Positions 13,601-27,235 of a stretch of 64,000 bases of DNA are shown in pieces (position 1 is the first letter of the stretch; the number at the start of each line of letters is the position of its first letter). A model generated the notes under the pieces. The model did not search any database. It was not told where the DNA came from and saw only the letters and a list, made by a program, of their open reading frames with translations. Origin of the DNA: Gordionus sp. m RMFG-2023 (taxonomy: Eukaryota > Nematomorpha > Gordioida > Chordodea > Parachordodidae); contig NC_088778.1 in the NCBI RefSeq assembly GCF_954871325.1, positions 8,651,743 through 8,715,742 of the forward strand, read 5' to 3'. The translations under genes and the position numbers were made by a program.

Positions 13601-16085
13601 TATTAGCATTTACAATTTTTGCTATATATTTTATATTTGAATAATAAATCTATGATTAATTTTTATTATATTTTTTCTTTTTCTAGGCTGGTTCTATAAC
13701 TTAAAAACAGCTCTCTAAAATATTGCATTTAAACAATAGAAGGAATGCAAAATATAGCTTATTTGAGTATGTATAGTTATATATAAATAAACATAATATA
13801 AATATGTCATAAATGGAAGTGGGACCTGGCCGAATGCCGAGAAAAAGCGAGCCTTACGACCGCGAAGATCACCATATAAAATAAAAATATTTATTACAAT
13901 CATAAGATCTTGGCCTGGTATCCCTAATGGTATATATTTAGATTGTAAAAAACTTTGAAAATCAAATTTTAGAAATAATGTAACTCGTTGACAGCAAGAA
14001 TATAAATAATGATCTTTTAGAGAATATACTCAGGTTTAGACGTAATAATTGGCTAATTATAAAGATTTTAGCATATAATGGTATATGTGATTTAGATTAT
14101 AAAAAACACTTTAAAAATCATAGAAATAATTTAAACTCGTTGACATCACAAATATATATATATAATTTTGAGAGAATATATTCTGGTTTAAACTTAATAT
14201 TATAAGGATTTTAGCATATCAATAATAGAATAAAAAATAAAATTAAAAGATTTTGCGGCAGAATTTTAAGAGACATAATTTTTTGGCCAGAATGATTACG
14301 GAATAAGAACGCAAAAATGTATATATTTCGGGCCCATGGTTAGAATAGAATAATCCTGAATAAATTAAAAATATTATTTTACCATTTTTCGCGGATATTT
14401 TATTATGTAACATATTTCTTACCTTTTTCTTTTTTTTAAATCTAAAAATAATAAATTTTTCGAATAATTAAAATTTTATCCATATGATTTAATTAAAATA
14501 ATTATTCTAATTTCTTCTATTAAAATTTTAGCACAAATTATAATTTTTATTTCGGATTATCTTATCATTCCATTTTCCTATTCAAAAAAAAATATTAATG
14601 TCTCATTTTCACACAATAAAAAATTATCTGTGTAAAATTTATATTTTTATTCCAACTGAATGAATTCAGAATGCTACTTTTTCCTTATTCGTTGCAACCA
14701 AGAAAGCATTAAATAATTTTTGGAAAGGATTTTTTCTCTAATGGTTTTTAGTTGTTAATAATACTTTTTTAAAACAGATTATAGAATTTTATAGAAAATT
14801 TTAATTAAAGCGAATTTTTTTTTTAGATTAAAAAATTCCTAGTCAAAGTTTTATGTAGCAATTGTGAATTTGAAAATTCAGGATTTAATTATTTTATTGC
14901 TCATAAAAAACTATAACGATATTTATTATGAATATTTCTTATAACTAGCAAAGATTATAAGGCTCGTTTTAGATTATGACAATTTCTAAAGTGTTATTGT
15001 GAATAAGTTTAAAAAACAATATGACAATTCAATCCGTGAATGAATTTTGGAGTGCCGATATCATATCCTTTATTATTTATTTCGAAATAATTGATTAATA
15101 TCTCAAAGGGTAGCTGATAAAATATTTGCATCGTAGTAGAAGACTCCATATGTAAGGATCGTAAGATTCTTTTTAGATCATTGCTGACTGTCCGGCTCAT
15201 TAAAAAAAATCTCTGGACTTACCCTATTCATAAATTGTTTGTTTTGTGACGAAAATAATCATTTTGGGAAATCTCGGCCCTTAAAAATATTTAGCTTATG
15301 CCGTATTTAATATATAGGTAAAGAAAATTTCAATTATAAATGATTGGAAAGGAAGTTAATAAGTAGTAATAAAACTATATTTTTTTTTAACCTTACAGGT
15401 CATAACTTTTATTGATTTTTTATTTATCTTGAGAAACCCAGTTTTATTTCAGTTCATACAAGCCCACATCTCAATAGATTCACTGCTTATTTTTTGTTCC
15501 CTTAACCATGCAATTCTAGTTATATTTTTCAAATAATATTCTTATTTTCGTTGGAATCAGCATTCATATTTATTTTATTATTAAGGATGACTTTATTATT
15601 TGTCTTTGCACTATTTGACTCTCCAACAATTTTAATCTATAGTATTGTTTATGATTCGATGTATACATACGAATTTGAGTGATTTATCACCCTGCTATTC
15701 TTAATTAGATTTTAGCAAATATCACGTCACGATAAATTAAAAATAAAATATTGTCTGAAAATTGTTTTACAATTTTTTAACATTAATGCTTTTTTAAATA
15801 AGTGTACAATAAATTATTTTTTCAATAAACAATAGACATCATTTTGTATTTTTTTTTCTTCTGTTTAGAAATAGTATTCTGAAATCAAGATATTGGTATC
15901 AAAATTTGTTTCAGTTTAAATATGTTCCCCCTTCTTCAAAATATTACTATTAACTCTCGAAAGGTTAGGTGATGAAAAAATTAGTTGGGATATAGCTGAT
16001 CCCATTAAAAACTGTTATATTCAAATTTTTTATTGCATTGATGTTTTATTTCATACTTAAATCCACCAAGATTATATCCATCCCA
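10696..16085. other. AT-rich spacer
   Basis: No supported gene. Short frames at 11099-11338, 13715-13903 and 15009-15200 have no recognisable domain. The last (minus) has the best composition but no clear splice context. There is a C run at about 12649-12663, and 12690-13060 is more complex but unassignable. Confidence 0.4.
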
Positions 16086-16465
16086 GAACCTTTCAGTATC
16101 TTCAGATCTGTTGGGAAACGTCCAGATGGTATAAACCAAATTTCTTGGAATAGAGTTCAATTCTTAATTTAGGATTATTCCTGTATTGATCCCTTAGCCC
16201 CTACATACATTTATACAAACGTATTTGATCTCGAATAGCTATAGAATATAAATCTATATTCTGAAATATCCGAAAAGCATAATTCATGCCAATAATCTCC
16301 TCTATATTAGCTACATTTGCTGGCCGCGTTTTATCTTTCTTCAAAGAACTCAATTCACATATTCACAAAAATACCGATGAATCCAGAGAATGTTTTTACC
16401 TTGAACAAAGGCTTTCCTTTGGCACACACAAATCGAATTACATCAGCTAAGGAGCCAAATTAACC
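16086..16465 (+). mobile_element. Decayed 3' end of RLE-type LINE (endonuclease domain)
   Basis: One plus-strand frame reads EPFSIFRSVGKRPDGINQIS and then DYSCIDPLAPTYI. This matches the KRPDG...W...WDVSC segment of the restriction-like endonuclease of the LINE at 41811-43970. Further on, a second frame reads ATFAGRVLSFFKELNSHI and YLEQRLSFG, which is the extreme C-terminus of the same family. The frame is broken by stops, including one where the conserved Trp of the WD pair should be, so this is a dead, 5'-truncated copy. Divergence from the 41.8-kb copy is high, so it is an older insertion or another subfamily. Confidence 0.65.
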
Positions 16466-17929
16466 TTAATAGTCCTTTTTACATAATATTAGTTCCTTTT
16501 TTTTCAAATTTTTTTATGTATATAACTATAATATACTATCATTTTTATTTTTATATTATAACATGTTTTGATTCTAAAAATAATTAAACCGTTCAATTAA
16601 TAATTTTTTAATTTATTTTAAAAGAATTGTATACACGAATGATTTTGTATCTTAAAATTAAAAACCATTTAATAAAAATTGAAATATAGTTTAGCACTAA
16701 ATAGAAGGATAAAAACAATCGGGTCACAAAGTATAGAGTTCTGATACAGACCCCGCAAAATATTTCGATGGTTAACAGATAGGCAATATCGGATGAGTTT
16801 TGGTTTTAAATTTATTTCTCAACATTTAATTGCTTTTCGGAGAATAATTGTTCAAATTTCCCTACTCCAAGACAAAAGTTAAGTATAGCCTGGCTAATAG
16901 GGCATTAATGATTATTCTATGTTAAATCAAAAGAAGTTAAAAAATTCTTTGAAATACGATTGTTTAATGCTTGATTTCTCTTTTCATTCCATTAAATACA
17001 TTTTCGATTTAGTCATTTCATATTTTGCTGCATTCTGGTAAAAGTATTATTTAAAAAAAAATGATTACGATATTTTTATGATCACTTATTTTATATAGTT
17101 ATTTGAAATTCAATTGTACCGAGTTATATAATAATCAATAATGAAAATTTAAAACATTTTATACTTTTGTAGTTTAAAATTTATTTTATTTGATATCTTT
17201 TGGGAATAATAAGAATTATATATAATTAGCAGAAATTAAAGAATTTATTTTTATATGTCTGAATTTTCAGAAATTGGATGTGACAATTCGCTCTACTGTT
17301 TATAAATATTTAAGGATTATTTTAATATATTGCGTATTAAATGTGTTTTAATGATTATGCAATCATTAACAAATATAACTAAGATATAACTATAACAGCT
17401 ATTCTTTTTGATATCTAGCAAAGCTATTTTTAGCAAGTAACTTGTAATCAGATATATTATCCTTATTTTTGGATTTAGCTAAACTACGTTTTTTTTCTAA
17501 AGAAGCTTGTAGCTTATTTAAAAAAAATTAAATTCGATGCTTGTAGTCAAGATATAAATATATGTATGTCCATCCTTTCTGCATCTAATATATGTGGTAA
17601 GTATATCTGGAATTAAAATTTATCTGGGGCCCTCCCTTGGCAATTCGGAATCTCTTTATTTATTTTTAAATGTTAAAAATCTGATTTTACCTGAAATACA
17701 TTCCAGCATGAGCCGAGCATACGAATTCCGGGGAAAAAAAAATTGCAGAAAAAAATTATTTTGAAAATAAATTAAAGAAAAAAAAATAATAATGTCTGAA
17801 AAAAGGAAAAAAACCTACAAATAAAAATTTGAGCGAAAAAAATTTTAAAAGAAAAAAAAACTTTAAAAAAATTTCGGAAATAGGAAATGATAATAAATTT
17901 TCATATTAAAGGTTTAAATAAAATGGAAA
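16466..17929. other. AT-rich spacer
   Basis: No gene, RNA gene or bounded repeat recognised. Confidence 0.45.
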
Positions 17930-18515
17930 AATTCCGGTTCGGCCCAATAATATTTTGAACAAGCTGCCCGACTCGGCTCAAATTTTTTAACCCGATCCGC
18001 AGGCTTGGAGATAATATTCATATCTTCCATATTGGGATTTGAATACCTTTCTCTGAGATGTTTTAGCAATTTGTCAGTGCGTTATTCAGTAGGTTTAACT
18101 CTCAAGAATAGCTTTTTTTTGAATAGAGGAGATCGGGGTTATAAGGTAGGTATTTTATTTATACGCTATTTGTTTATAATCACAGGGAAAAAGATGAAGT
18201 TTTTTGATTTTATTTTTTGAAATATTTTTAAAATATAAATTAAAACGCATTTTATTTGTAAAGTTAAATTTTAAATAAAATCGCTAATTGCTTTGACCTA
18301 ATTGCTTTAACCTATTTCTAAAGAAATTCTAATTATTTATTTTAAGTCTATTTTATATTTCTTAAATTTTTTTAAATATATTTTTTAACGGTACTGACCG
18401 TTTTTAAAATAATTACATAAGCCCCAGCCAACCCCTATTTATATAATTTTTAAGCTCGGATCAAATCCCACCCAATTCGGAATGAATTGCTGAGCTCAAC
18501 CGAGGTGATTAAATT
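17930..18515. repeat. Family B-like fragments
   Basis: Two degenerate G/C-rich patches (17930-18008 with CCGGTTCGGCCC and CTGCCCGACTCGGCTC; 18435-18515 with CCCAATTCGG and GAGCTCAACCGAGG) that look like pieces of the family B repeat. The sequence between them is AT filler. Confidence 0.3.
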
Positions 18516-18606
18516 TTTACCCTCAATCATAATGATGTATTGAATGTGGATATATACAATTAAAAAGATAAGAGTAATTCTTGGCCTTAAATATTATACT
18601 TAATTA

Positions 18607-18841
18607 TAGTTGGGCAATGGCTAAATGTCGGCTATTTGGCTCAATCTACAGGAGCCTACCTAGGAAAATCCGTTAACATTAAGGCGTTTTAATTTATATT
18701 AGTTTCTTTCAAATTTGAGTTACTAATTAAGAAAAATTCCGAGGCCAAAGTGATAGTTTTCGACTAAAAACAGGGTTTAGCTTATTTTTTAATTTGCTAA
18801 AAAATTGGCCTAAACGACTAAAAATATAGTATTACCCAACT
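18607..18841. repeat. MITE-like palindrome with TAGTTGGG ends
   Basis: Begins TAGTTGGGCAATGGCTAAA and ends ATTACCCAACTA, giving 8-bp perfect inverted ends and further paired stretches inside (GGCTATTTGGC / GGCCTAAACGAC). About 235 bp, non-coding. Distinct from families A and B. Confidence 0.5.
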
Positions 18842-19524
18842 ACAACCTTTTCTAGTGTTTATTTTATTTTGAAATATATACAGATTTTTATCACCGTAAA
18901 ATTTTATTCCTACAATTTTTTTGATCGTTTTTTTCAGGTTTTTTTCTTACCAGCCTACCTACGCAATTTTTATATGAAAAATCTATAATAAAAATATACA
19001 ATTTGATCGGTTCACAAATTGAGGAAAAATTCTTTGAAATTCACAGGATAGGGTTCTTCTATACATGATGGATAAAATTTAAAAATCAACCTTAGGAAAT
19101 AATTTTAAATTGATAATCTTTATTATTTCTGAAAGACTTATCACAAATATACACTTTGTCACATTCTGGATAGCAAAGTTTTTATGTGTTAAAGAATTTT
19201 TATGTGTAACCGCTTACAAGTTTCTACTTTATCCATTTTATTTAAAAAAAAATTTAATTTTTTTATTTAGATCAAAATAAATTGGAAATGATTTTTTAAA
19301 ATGGTTTTTATATTTTATAAATAATTAAATGCAAAACATAGTTTAAAAAAAATATTAAAAGATATAAACTATAAGTATATATAAATAATTTCTATCTTAT
19401 AAGTTTTTATTTTTATTATAAATTTTTTTAGAAGATAATTTTTTTTTCCTTTCTTTTAGTTATTTTCAGAAAAACTCTGAATATATTTCGCATTTATATC
19501 AATGCAGTATTATAATATTCGATA
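18842..19524. other. Upstream region of the Kv2 gene
   Basis: AT-rich, with pyrimidine tracts shortly before the ATG at 19525. No promoter element can be named with confidence. A 5' untranslated exon could lie here or further upstream. Confidence 0.3.
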
Positions 19525-22500
19525 ATGCGCAATAAATCCATTGTCAATTCACCTAGTCACAGCAACAAAACCCATAAGAAAAAGAAAAATTTTTTAAATA
19601 AAGTTAAAGAATCAACATCGTCTCCTCTTAAAGAACTTAAAATTGTTAATGCTAATGAGGTCAACGCGGAAACGGAAGTTAAAAAAAATGGCATTACAAA
19701 AAAATTCTGCGCTGGTAAAAATAAGGTGCTATTTCGTAATACCCACGATTCATATCCTCGCAACAACATTATGGGTCATTATCCTAATTCGGCCATTCCC
19801 AACGTATTACGCAAAGGAGGGCGAAGGCATAGTTGGACCACCACTGAATCCAAGAGAATAATACACGATTTCGTCAAAAAAGACTACCTCTCATACTATG
19901 TCAAGGCATCGGATAATTTTAATCGTAGCAGAGTGATACTCAACGTAGGCGGATCGAAACACGAAGTACTTTGGAAAACGTTAGACAGGCTTCCCCATAC
20001 CAGACTGGGTCGTCTTAGGCATTGCAACACCTTCGAAGAAATCCTTGAACTTTGCGACGATTTCGACAAGAAATCCAACGAATATTTTTTTGATCGACAC
20101 CCCAGGAGTTTTGGTTCCATTCTCAATTTTTATCGAACCGGGAAGTTGCATTTGATAGACGAAATGTGCATTTTATCTTTCAGCGACGATCTAGACTATT
20201 GGGGTGTTGATGAGTTGTACCTGGAATCTTGCTGTCAACATAGGTATAATCATAGCAAAAAAAATTTATCAAAAGATTCTTTTATAATTTTTACAGTGGC
20301 TTCTAAAACTCCTAAATCATTGAGAATTTACCTCCTCCCCTAAATTTTCTCACATTTACCCTTCCTAACAGCATTACAATATTTTTTTAAAGATATTACC
20401 TTCATACAATTAATTAATTTTGTCTTTATTTAAGTCTACCCATTATTCTCTCGAAAATAAATATTTAAGCTAGAACATATCAAATAACTCAATTATTAGT
20501 CTATATGGTAATATAAAATTATTTTCAAGATCTATTTACGTTTGCATTAACTAACAATTATACTTAATAATGCTTTCATTATCAAAATAATCATAATCAA
20601 TTAATAATACTGCTTTCAAAACTAGCTTGTAAAATTCACATAAGATTATATAGTAATGTTAATATAAATTTTTCAATAACTAAATTTTATGTGAATTTTA
20701 CTCATTACATCTACCACTCCCCTCCTACCCACTCCGCTAAAGATCAAGGAATTTAATGGTAAAAATTTTTTTTTACCCCTTTGTGAATTTTATTATAGAT
20801 CCTTCCCGTGGTAAAATCCATTGAAGTTGTAACTTTACAGCTTAACACATTTTCGCTTAAAAAAAAATTAAAATCAACCTTGGACATCGGTAAAATAAAG
20901 GATTTCATTTTTAAAAAATAGAAATTTAAAGATTGATGGAGATTAAGAATTGTTATCATTTATTTATAATCAAAAGGATCAAAATCTAATATTTTTTAGA
21001 TATAGATCTACATAATTTTATTATTACAATATTATCGAATCTCCTTTCTAAATAAATGCCATAACATATCCCATATTTGTCACATGCTGAATTATTTTAA
21101 TTCACATTATTTACAGTAGGAGATATATTTTATGTTAATAGGGGTCTGCAAAGTTTGGCCAGGGTAACGTCTGAAAATTTGGCTGGGCTGGGCAATAAAT
21201 TAACGTGATGGGTCAGGCATTTTATTTACATTTAAAAACTTATTTGGTTTTTAATCTATAATAAAATATTGACAATTTCTAATATACAAATTCAAATATA
21301 AATGAATGATAAAATAATAAATGTATATAATCGGCGCATGAATTATGAATTCACTATAAAATAAATGTCTCGAAAAAAACTTTGTAAAAAAAATATATTT
21401 TTTTAAGCATCATTTAAAATTTGATATATAAATTTAAATGTATAACTATCATATGATATGTAAAATAAATATAGTTAGTAAACGATTACGAATTAGTAAA
21501 AATCATAATAACAAAAAGACAATATTGAACATAAGTAATTTGATGAGAAGAGATATGGTGTTTTTAATTTAACCCACTCCCCAATATTGTAAACTAGTTG
21601 TTTATTATGGTGTTCGACAACATAATGTTTCGGTTTAAACCTTGTATTTAAAAATTGGACCGACCAACCATACTAAAAAATTGAAACCAGGCCGGGTAAA
21701 CACTAAATTCCCACCGGGTCGGACCTAAAAATTTTGCCATTTGCAGACATTTAATATGTTCGTTTTATATCTAAAATTTATTTTTATCAATTTGTGTTTA
21801 CATTTACTTAACCCAATTTTTTAGTTTATTTTTTATTTTACAAGAAAATTAAATATTTCTATCATATTGTGATTGTTATTCAAAAGATAAGATTTACAAA
21901 AAAAACAATTAAGTTATTTCAATCGGGTTTCTGTAATTTACTAAAAAAAATATTTCATCGAATCGATTAATCATTATCTTTTTATACATATATATATATT
22001 TATATACTTAATGATATTGCAGCCAATCTTAATAATTATCTTGTATCTATAAACCCAAAAAAAATTTAGCAATTATATAATTATCAATATCTAAATTAAT
22101 GATGATATGATGTAATTGTTTATTAAATTTTGATATCATATAATGTAATACATTTCTTGGCAAACTTCCGAATTAATGTTAAGAACAGTTATTTTTATAA
22201 AATTGAAATTAGATAATCCTGCGAGTGAATGAATGCTTAAATTCATTGGCACACTTGCTTATATTAACTATTAAATTATCTATCAATTAATAATTAAAGC
22301 CATAATCGAAGTTTTCCGGCTTGTAATAATTTTATATTTAAATCTTTCTTAAAGATACCATCAAAAAAAGGAGCACGTATTCGATGAAATACGTAAAGAA
22401 TCAGAAAGTATTAAAGAACGCCAAGACGAATATTTTGGTAGTAATGTTTGTTCACCTTATCAAAAATGGACATGGGATCTCTTAGAAAAACCTGAATCTT

Positions 22501-23819
22501 CCAAAGCTGCCCATGTAATATTTTGATTTGAGCGATATTTATCAACGAAGGTGAAAATTAGAGAAAATTTTTTTTTTAGATTAAGTTGGGATTGAGGGGA
22601 AGGAAGGTAGCCATTATACACTGAAAATTTCAATAATCTTAAAATATCCATTTATGTATTATGTTTTTAACAGATATTAGTCATAATATCAATCGCGTTT
22701 ATCGCTCTCTCAACTATCGCCTTAACATTGAATACTATTCCTAGTCTTCAACAACACGATGCTAAAGGTCACGTCAAGGACAATAACGCTTTAGCTATAG
22801 TGGAAGCAATATGCATATGTTGGTTTACGTTGGAATACGTTTTACGATTTTGGGCATCCCCCAACAAATGGAAATTTTTTAAATCTTGTCTCAATATAAT
22901 CGATTTACTAGCTATCTTACCTTATTACGTTTCCCTCTTCCTGATAGAGTCTAACAAAAGTGTCGAACAGTTCCAGGATGTTAGGAGGATCGTACAGATT
23001 TTTAGAATAATGCGTATATTGCGTATCCTCAAACTCGCTAGGCATTCTACGGGACTCCAGTCCTTGGGGTTTACCCTGAAAAACAGTTACAAAGAATTAG
23101 GATTGCTCATGCTTTTCCTGGCCATAGGTATCCTAATGTTTTCTAGCTTGGCTTATTTTGCCGAAAAGGACGAGGTAGGAACCAAATTTAAGAGTATTCC
23201 TGAGACATTTTGGTGGGCCAGTATAACCATGACGACAGTAGGTTATGGAGATATTTATCCCACTACGGTGCTGGGGAAAATAGTCGGCAGTATATGTTGC
23301 ATATGCGGCGTTCTGGTTATAGCCCTACCTATTCCGATCATAGTCAACAATTTTGCTGAATTTTACAAGAATCAGTTGCGCAGGGAAAAGGCTTTGAAAA
23401 GGAGGGAGGCCTTAGAGAACGCTCGTAAAACTGGTAGTATTCTATCATTCCATTCCGTGAATATGCGAGAAAATTTGGCAAAAAGTGCCGACTTGATTGA
23501 TGTCATGGTCGACAGCGACCATAATCATGAACACAAAAACGATATTCGTAAAAATTCCAATATCCACAAGGCTTTGACTGACTACCCGGAAAAATATAAC
23601 AAATCCGAATTAGATGTAACCATAAGTATAGAAGACAATATACAAAATCTCTCAGACTCAACTTTATTCTTGAATCAATCCAATCACTCTTCACGAAATT
23701 ATGTTGATAGTAAGATGCAATATAATTTTTCTAATGACAATGGGAAACTTGATTTCGTCCCGATATTAAATAAAAATCCTACGAGGCATTTAAGTTTTAT
23801 TACAAAAGTAAGAATATAA
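19525..23819 (+). CDS. Shab: Voltage-gated potassium channel, Shab/Kv2 subfamily (3 exons)
   Basis: Tetrameric plasma-membrane delayed-rectifier K+ channel. Exons: 19525-20243, 22355-22514 and 22674-23819; phases agree across both GT-AG introns and give about 674 residues. The Lys/Ser-rich N-terminus is followed by the T1 tetramerisation domain (RVILNVGG at 136; [19 protein letters not shown]; ends ESCCQHR at 240). The linker in exon 2 reads [15 protein letters not shown], as in Kv2. Exon 3 holds S1 (294-313), S2 (about 332-352), S3 (362-383), S4 with regularly spaced arginines (397-417), S5 (434-455), selectivity filter TTVGYGD (480-486) and S6 with the PIP hinge (512-514). The proximal C-terminus keeps the Shab-specific [20 protein letters not shown]. 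The last codons, ACAAAA/GTAAGA, form a good splice donor, so the stop at 23817 may be intronic and the true tail longer. Confidence 0.95.
20244..22354 (+). other. Kv2 intron 1
   Basis: 2.1-kb intron with donor AG/GTATAA and acceptor TTAAAG/ATACCA. It splits an Arg codon at the end of the T1 domain. It carries the 608-bp family B repeat (21142-21749). The rest is AT filler. Confidence 0.85.
21142..21749. repeat. MITE-like repeat, family B copy 4 (with inverted ends)
   Basis: Starts GGTCTGCAAAGTTTGGCC and ends TTTTGCCATTTGCAGAC, so the ends are inverted (GTCTGCAAA / TTTGCAGAC). GGCTGGGCTGGGC lies near the left end and GGCCGGG and CCGGGTCGGACC near the right end. No ORF in the 608 bp. Lies inside Kv2 intron 1. 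Confidence 0.55.
22515..22673 (+). other. Kv2 intron 2
   Basis: 159-bp intron between GCCCAT/GTAATA and TTTAACAG/ATATTAGTC, at codon phase 0, separating the T1-S1 linker from S1. Confidence 0.85.
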
Positions 23820-24250
23820 GCTGTAGAAACAAACTAAATTTAAAAATAAAATTTTATATTAGAAGTATTTGGAAAAGCCTAAACAAAATCATGCCCTTCC
23901 ATATAGAAATACCCTTTCGTCACCGTGCGAATTAATCCCATTGCATATGAATGATGATTTCAACTTTAATATATAGATGTAAACTGTGATAAATGTAAAA
24001 AAATTTGAAGGTAATTTTTTAAATTTAATGCTTTGTTAAATACATTTGATAAGTCAAAAAATATAATGTTTTTGCTTTATACACTTATTAATTTAAGGTT
24101 ATTTCGTGACATAAGTGTTAACATTGAATGAGATTTTGATAAAATTAAATGTTCTTATGCTGTTTTTTAAATGAATTTTCAAGTTATTAAAATACTAGGG
24201 TTTTTTAAAAGTATTTTATGATTTTACTGCAAAAATGAATCAGATTCTTT
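23820..24250. other. Kv2 downstream region
   Basis: AT-rich. An AATAAA occurs at 23845, but such hexamers are common by chance here. No further Kv2 exon was recognised. Confidence 0.35.
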
Positions 24251-24444
24251 TAGTGTTGTTAAACTGCTCGATTTAACCAATTTTAAATTAAGATTTATGC
24301 CAAAACAATATTATACAAGTCTCGAAATTTCATTAATGATGTTACAACCTTTTGGTCATCTATGAGCAAATTCTCCAGGGTTTCATAATATTTTTTGAAA
24401 CATTAGGTTCGCTATTTTTGAAAATTAAGCTTTAAAAACACTAA
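24251..24444. repeat. Palindromic MITE, family A copy 4
   Basis: Starts TAGTGTTGTTAAACTGCTCG and ends TTTAAAAACACTAA, with interior GTCTCGAAATTTC and GCAAATTCTCCAGG. Same layout as the copy at 10495, somewhat diverged. Confidence 0.65.
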
Positions 24445-26199
24445 ATTCCTAATTTCATCATTTTATTAATATAAGATAAAAAAAATTATTTTATACGTCA
24501 ATTTTTATATTCTATTTATTATCAATATTGTACTAGAAGTGATGTTACACTCCAATATCCCAACACTTAACGAGCAACGGAAGCTATATTAATTCATCCT
24601 TTATTAATATTGGTCTAAATTGCAAGAATCTGTGATGTTGATATCATTATGTTTAAAAACAAATATACTTCTAATCATTACCTATATTAAATTATTAAAT
24701 TAAATCAATTTTACATATTTGGCTAGTGCAATAATATAATATGTATTTAATATATTGTACACTATTATTATATTTATAAGTATTGGTAAATGCTCAAAAA
24801 AATTGTAATATATAAATATTTCATTAATATTATTTCATTTAAAAAAAAAATTTCAAATTCTACATTTTATAACGTGTAAAATCAATAGATTTGGTCAGGA
24901 ATTGATATCATTTTATAATTATGGTATGCCATTGCATGGCCTTCGAATATTATTTTCAAATATAAACTCGTATTCTACTCATTTTCATAAGAACTTAAGT
25001 GAAAAAAAAATATTTCTAAAAAAAAGTTAAAAACCGAAGATAACCAAGATAATTTTATTTGCCATAATTCAAATTATATTAATTTTAAAATTTAATATGC
25101 TTCGAGCATTCTTAATATATTTTAAATAAATAAATTATTAGAAATTTTAAAATTAACATAAGCCTTCTATTTGATAATTATCAATAATTTTATACTGGCA
25201 AAAGTATGCAATTTTTTATAAAATTAATAAAGGTTTAACATCTAACATTATTATGCAAAACTATGTATTCTTCAAAGATTGTATTATCCTAAGCTGGCTA
25301 AAGTTTCGTAAGGGTTTGTGATTTAGATGGATTTTCTCCTGTAAATTTTATTGTGGGTGAGGGGTAGCAATAGGCTTACATTTTGCTGCCCTAAACCAGT
25401 CATTTTTTTTTGAAATTATTAGCTTATACTATTAAAAAATGTGTGAGATATTGTATTTTTTTGGAGGGGGCGTGGAGTGAAATATATTTAACATCACATG
25501 AGATTTTCAAATTTTAAAATTTCCTACACTAAATATTTTAAATTAAGAGTTCTCCTAATACGATATAATAATTTTATAAAAATTCTCTTTTTCAACGTAT
25601 AACATGCTTTGAAAAATACAATTACATCAAACTAAGTCAATCTGCTTAATTAAATATAAAGGTCTTAACAACTACCTATAGTGGCTTCCAAAAAGATCCA
25701 TTTTCGCCATTAACCTATAAGTTTTTTAAAAATCTTGGCACCAAAATTCAGCATTTTACAAACGAAAGCAAAGCCTGTTATGCGTTAAAAAATTCAAATG
25801 GAAATTTTTAGATATAATTATGGTTCCTTTTTGGGAACACAATTACGAAATTATACTTTTACGTTTTAAATATTATGATAAAAATTTTTAATAAATAATT
25901 ATTATATATAAAATATAATAAGAATATACTACATATTAGTTAATTTTACAATCAAGGCATTTCCCCATATCCTTCTGTTTATTTAATTGCTCTAGTTTTC
26001 TTTTACGTAGTTGCGATATATCGAAATTGAATATATATTTGCTTATTTATATGTCTTTCCAAACGTCAAGATTGGTTTTCCCTCTATTTTAATTATCTAG
26101 ACACCGGTTTAGAGATTCATTTTTTTCCCTCTCTCGAACATAGGAATTCGGTTTTCATGTATTTTAAAAGAATTTTTTTAATTTACCTATATTTCAGTA
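24445..26199. other. AT-rich spacer
   Basis: No supported gene or repeat. Confidence 0.45.
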
Positions 26200-26762
26200 A
26201 AATTTGACGACTTAGATGACCATTCCAAAAGCTATTATCCAATATTTATAAAAAGTCAGGTTCGAAAATATTTGCATGACTTATTGGTTACATATGGTTA
26301 TATATAAATATCTACCAGATTATTTTCTGATAAAGATAAAAAAAAATGATGAGGATTTGAAAGATTTTTTTAAAGAATATCTATTAAGCTTTTTTCAGAA
26401 TAAGAATTATTCTTTAATTTTTAATAAATTCCCCCAATTAAAATTCTTATTTATTAAATATAATACAGCCCCCCATCTTCTGCGCCAATTGATGTTTAGC
26501 ACGGCGAAAGATGTGTCTAACATTCTTGTTTATCTGATCAAAATTTTGAAAATCAATTGTTATTAAAAATATTATATAACTATCATATCTTTAATATATT
26601 ATTTTGTATAATTTTATTTATATTATATATAGGAAATTTTTGTATACAATATTTAATTTTCCAAGTAACGAGTAACGCGTTACTTTTCTGAATAGCCAGT
26701 AATGCGTGTTCCTTTTTTGACAAGGTAACCAGTTTCATTTTTGAAGTAACGTTTACAACACT
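26200..26762 (+). mobile_element. hAT transposon 3' remnant (dimerisation domain)
   Basis: The frame 26276-26566 ends with FPQLKFLFIKYNTA and MFSTAKDV, the C-terminal hAT dimerisation motif (family pattern FP.L...K......P....ER.FS...). It is followed by an untranslated tail rich in GTAACG / CGTTAC words and an end reading GTTTACAACACT, typical of hAT termini. A second copy with the same order of parts is at 50560-51189. The motif is degraded and no catalytic part remains. Confidence 0.6.
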
Positions 26763-26869
26763 AAAATTTATAAATCAATTGCCTTTAACTATTAGCCGAT
26801 GTATAATATAAAAACAATTTTTTTATAATATAGGAAATATTCCCTAAGGTTATTATGGATTTTAAGGCT

Positions 26870-27235
26870 AATGTCATATAACCTATGAAAACCTGTGTAA
26901 TAAAATTAAGCAATGGTTAACACGAGAGAGTGGGGGATCAAAATTCGTAGAACAGAATAACGTACTTCGGAGAACCACAAGGAATAAAGAACCACCAGAA
27001 CGATTTTATGAAATCATAAAATACATTCCAGCTTTTTTAAATTTTAAGCGTTGGTTTTTTAAATGATAAAGGACATGGTGGGATATTCAAGAATCTAAAC
27101 GACAATTTATGGCATGTATTTTTACATATATTAAAGATTCAGAAGTATTGCAAATTAGCAGGATACCGTATGAAATATTCCATTCCCAGTTGCGGAAATA
27201 TGTAATATCAGCAATTGTAATATGGCATTTATCTT
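26870..27235 (+). pseudogene. Coding-like patch, unidentified
   Basis: Protein-like sequence in two plus-strand frames (for example NNVLRRTTRNKEPPERFYEI, and further on IPYEIFHSQLRKYV) within a G/C-richer patch. It is interrupted, so I take it as a fossil. I do not recognise the family. It lies 0.75 kb beyond the end of TBCC and in the opposite orientation. Confidence 0.3.

Noticed and set aside
19557-20126. Short overlapping frames inside Kv2 exon 1
   Set aside because: They lie entirely within the T1-encoding exon in other frames.
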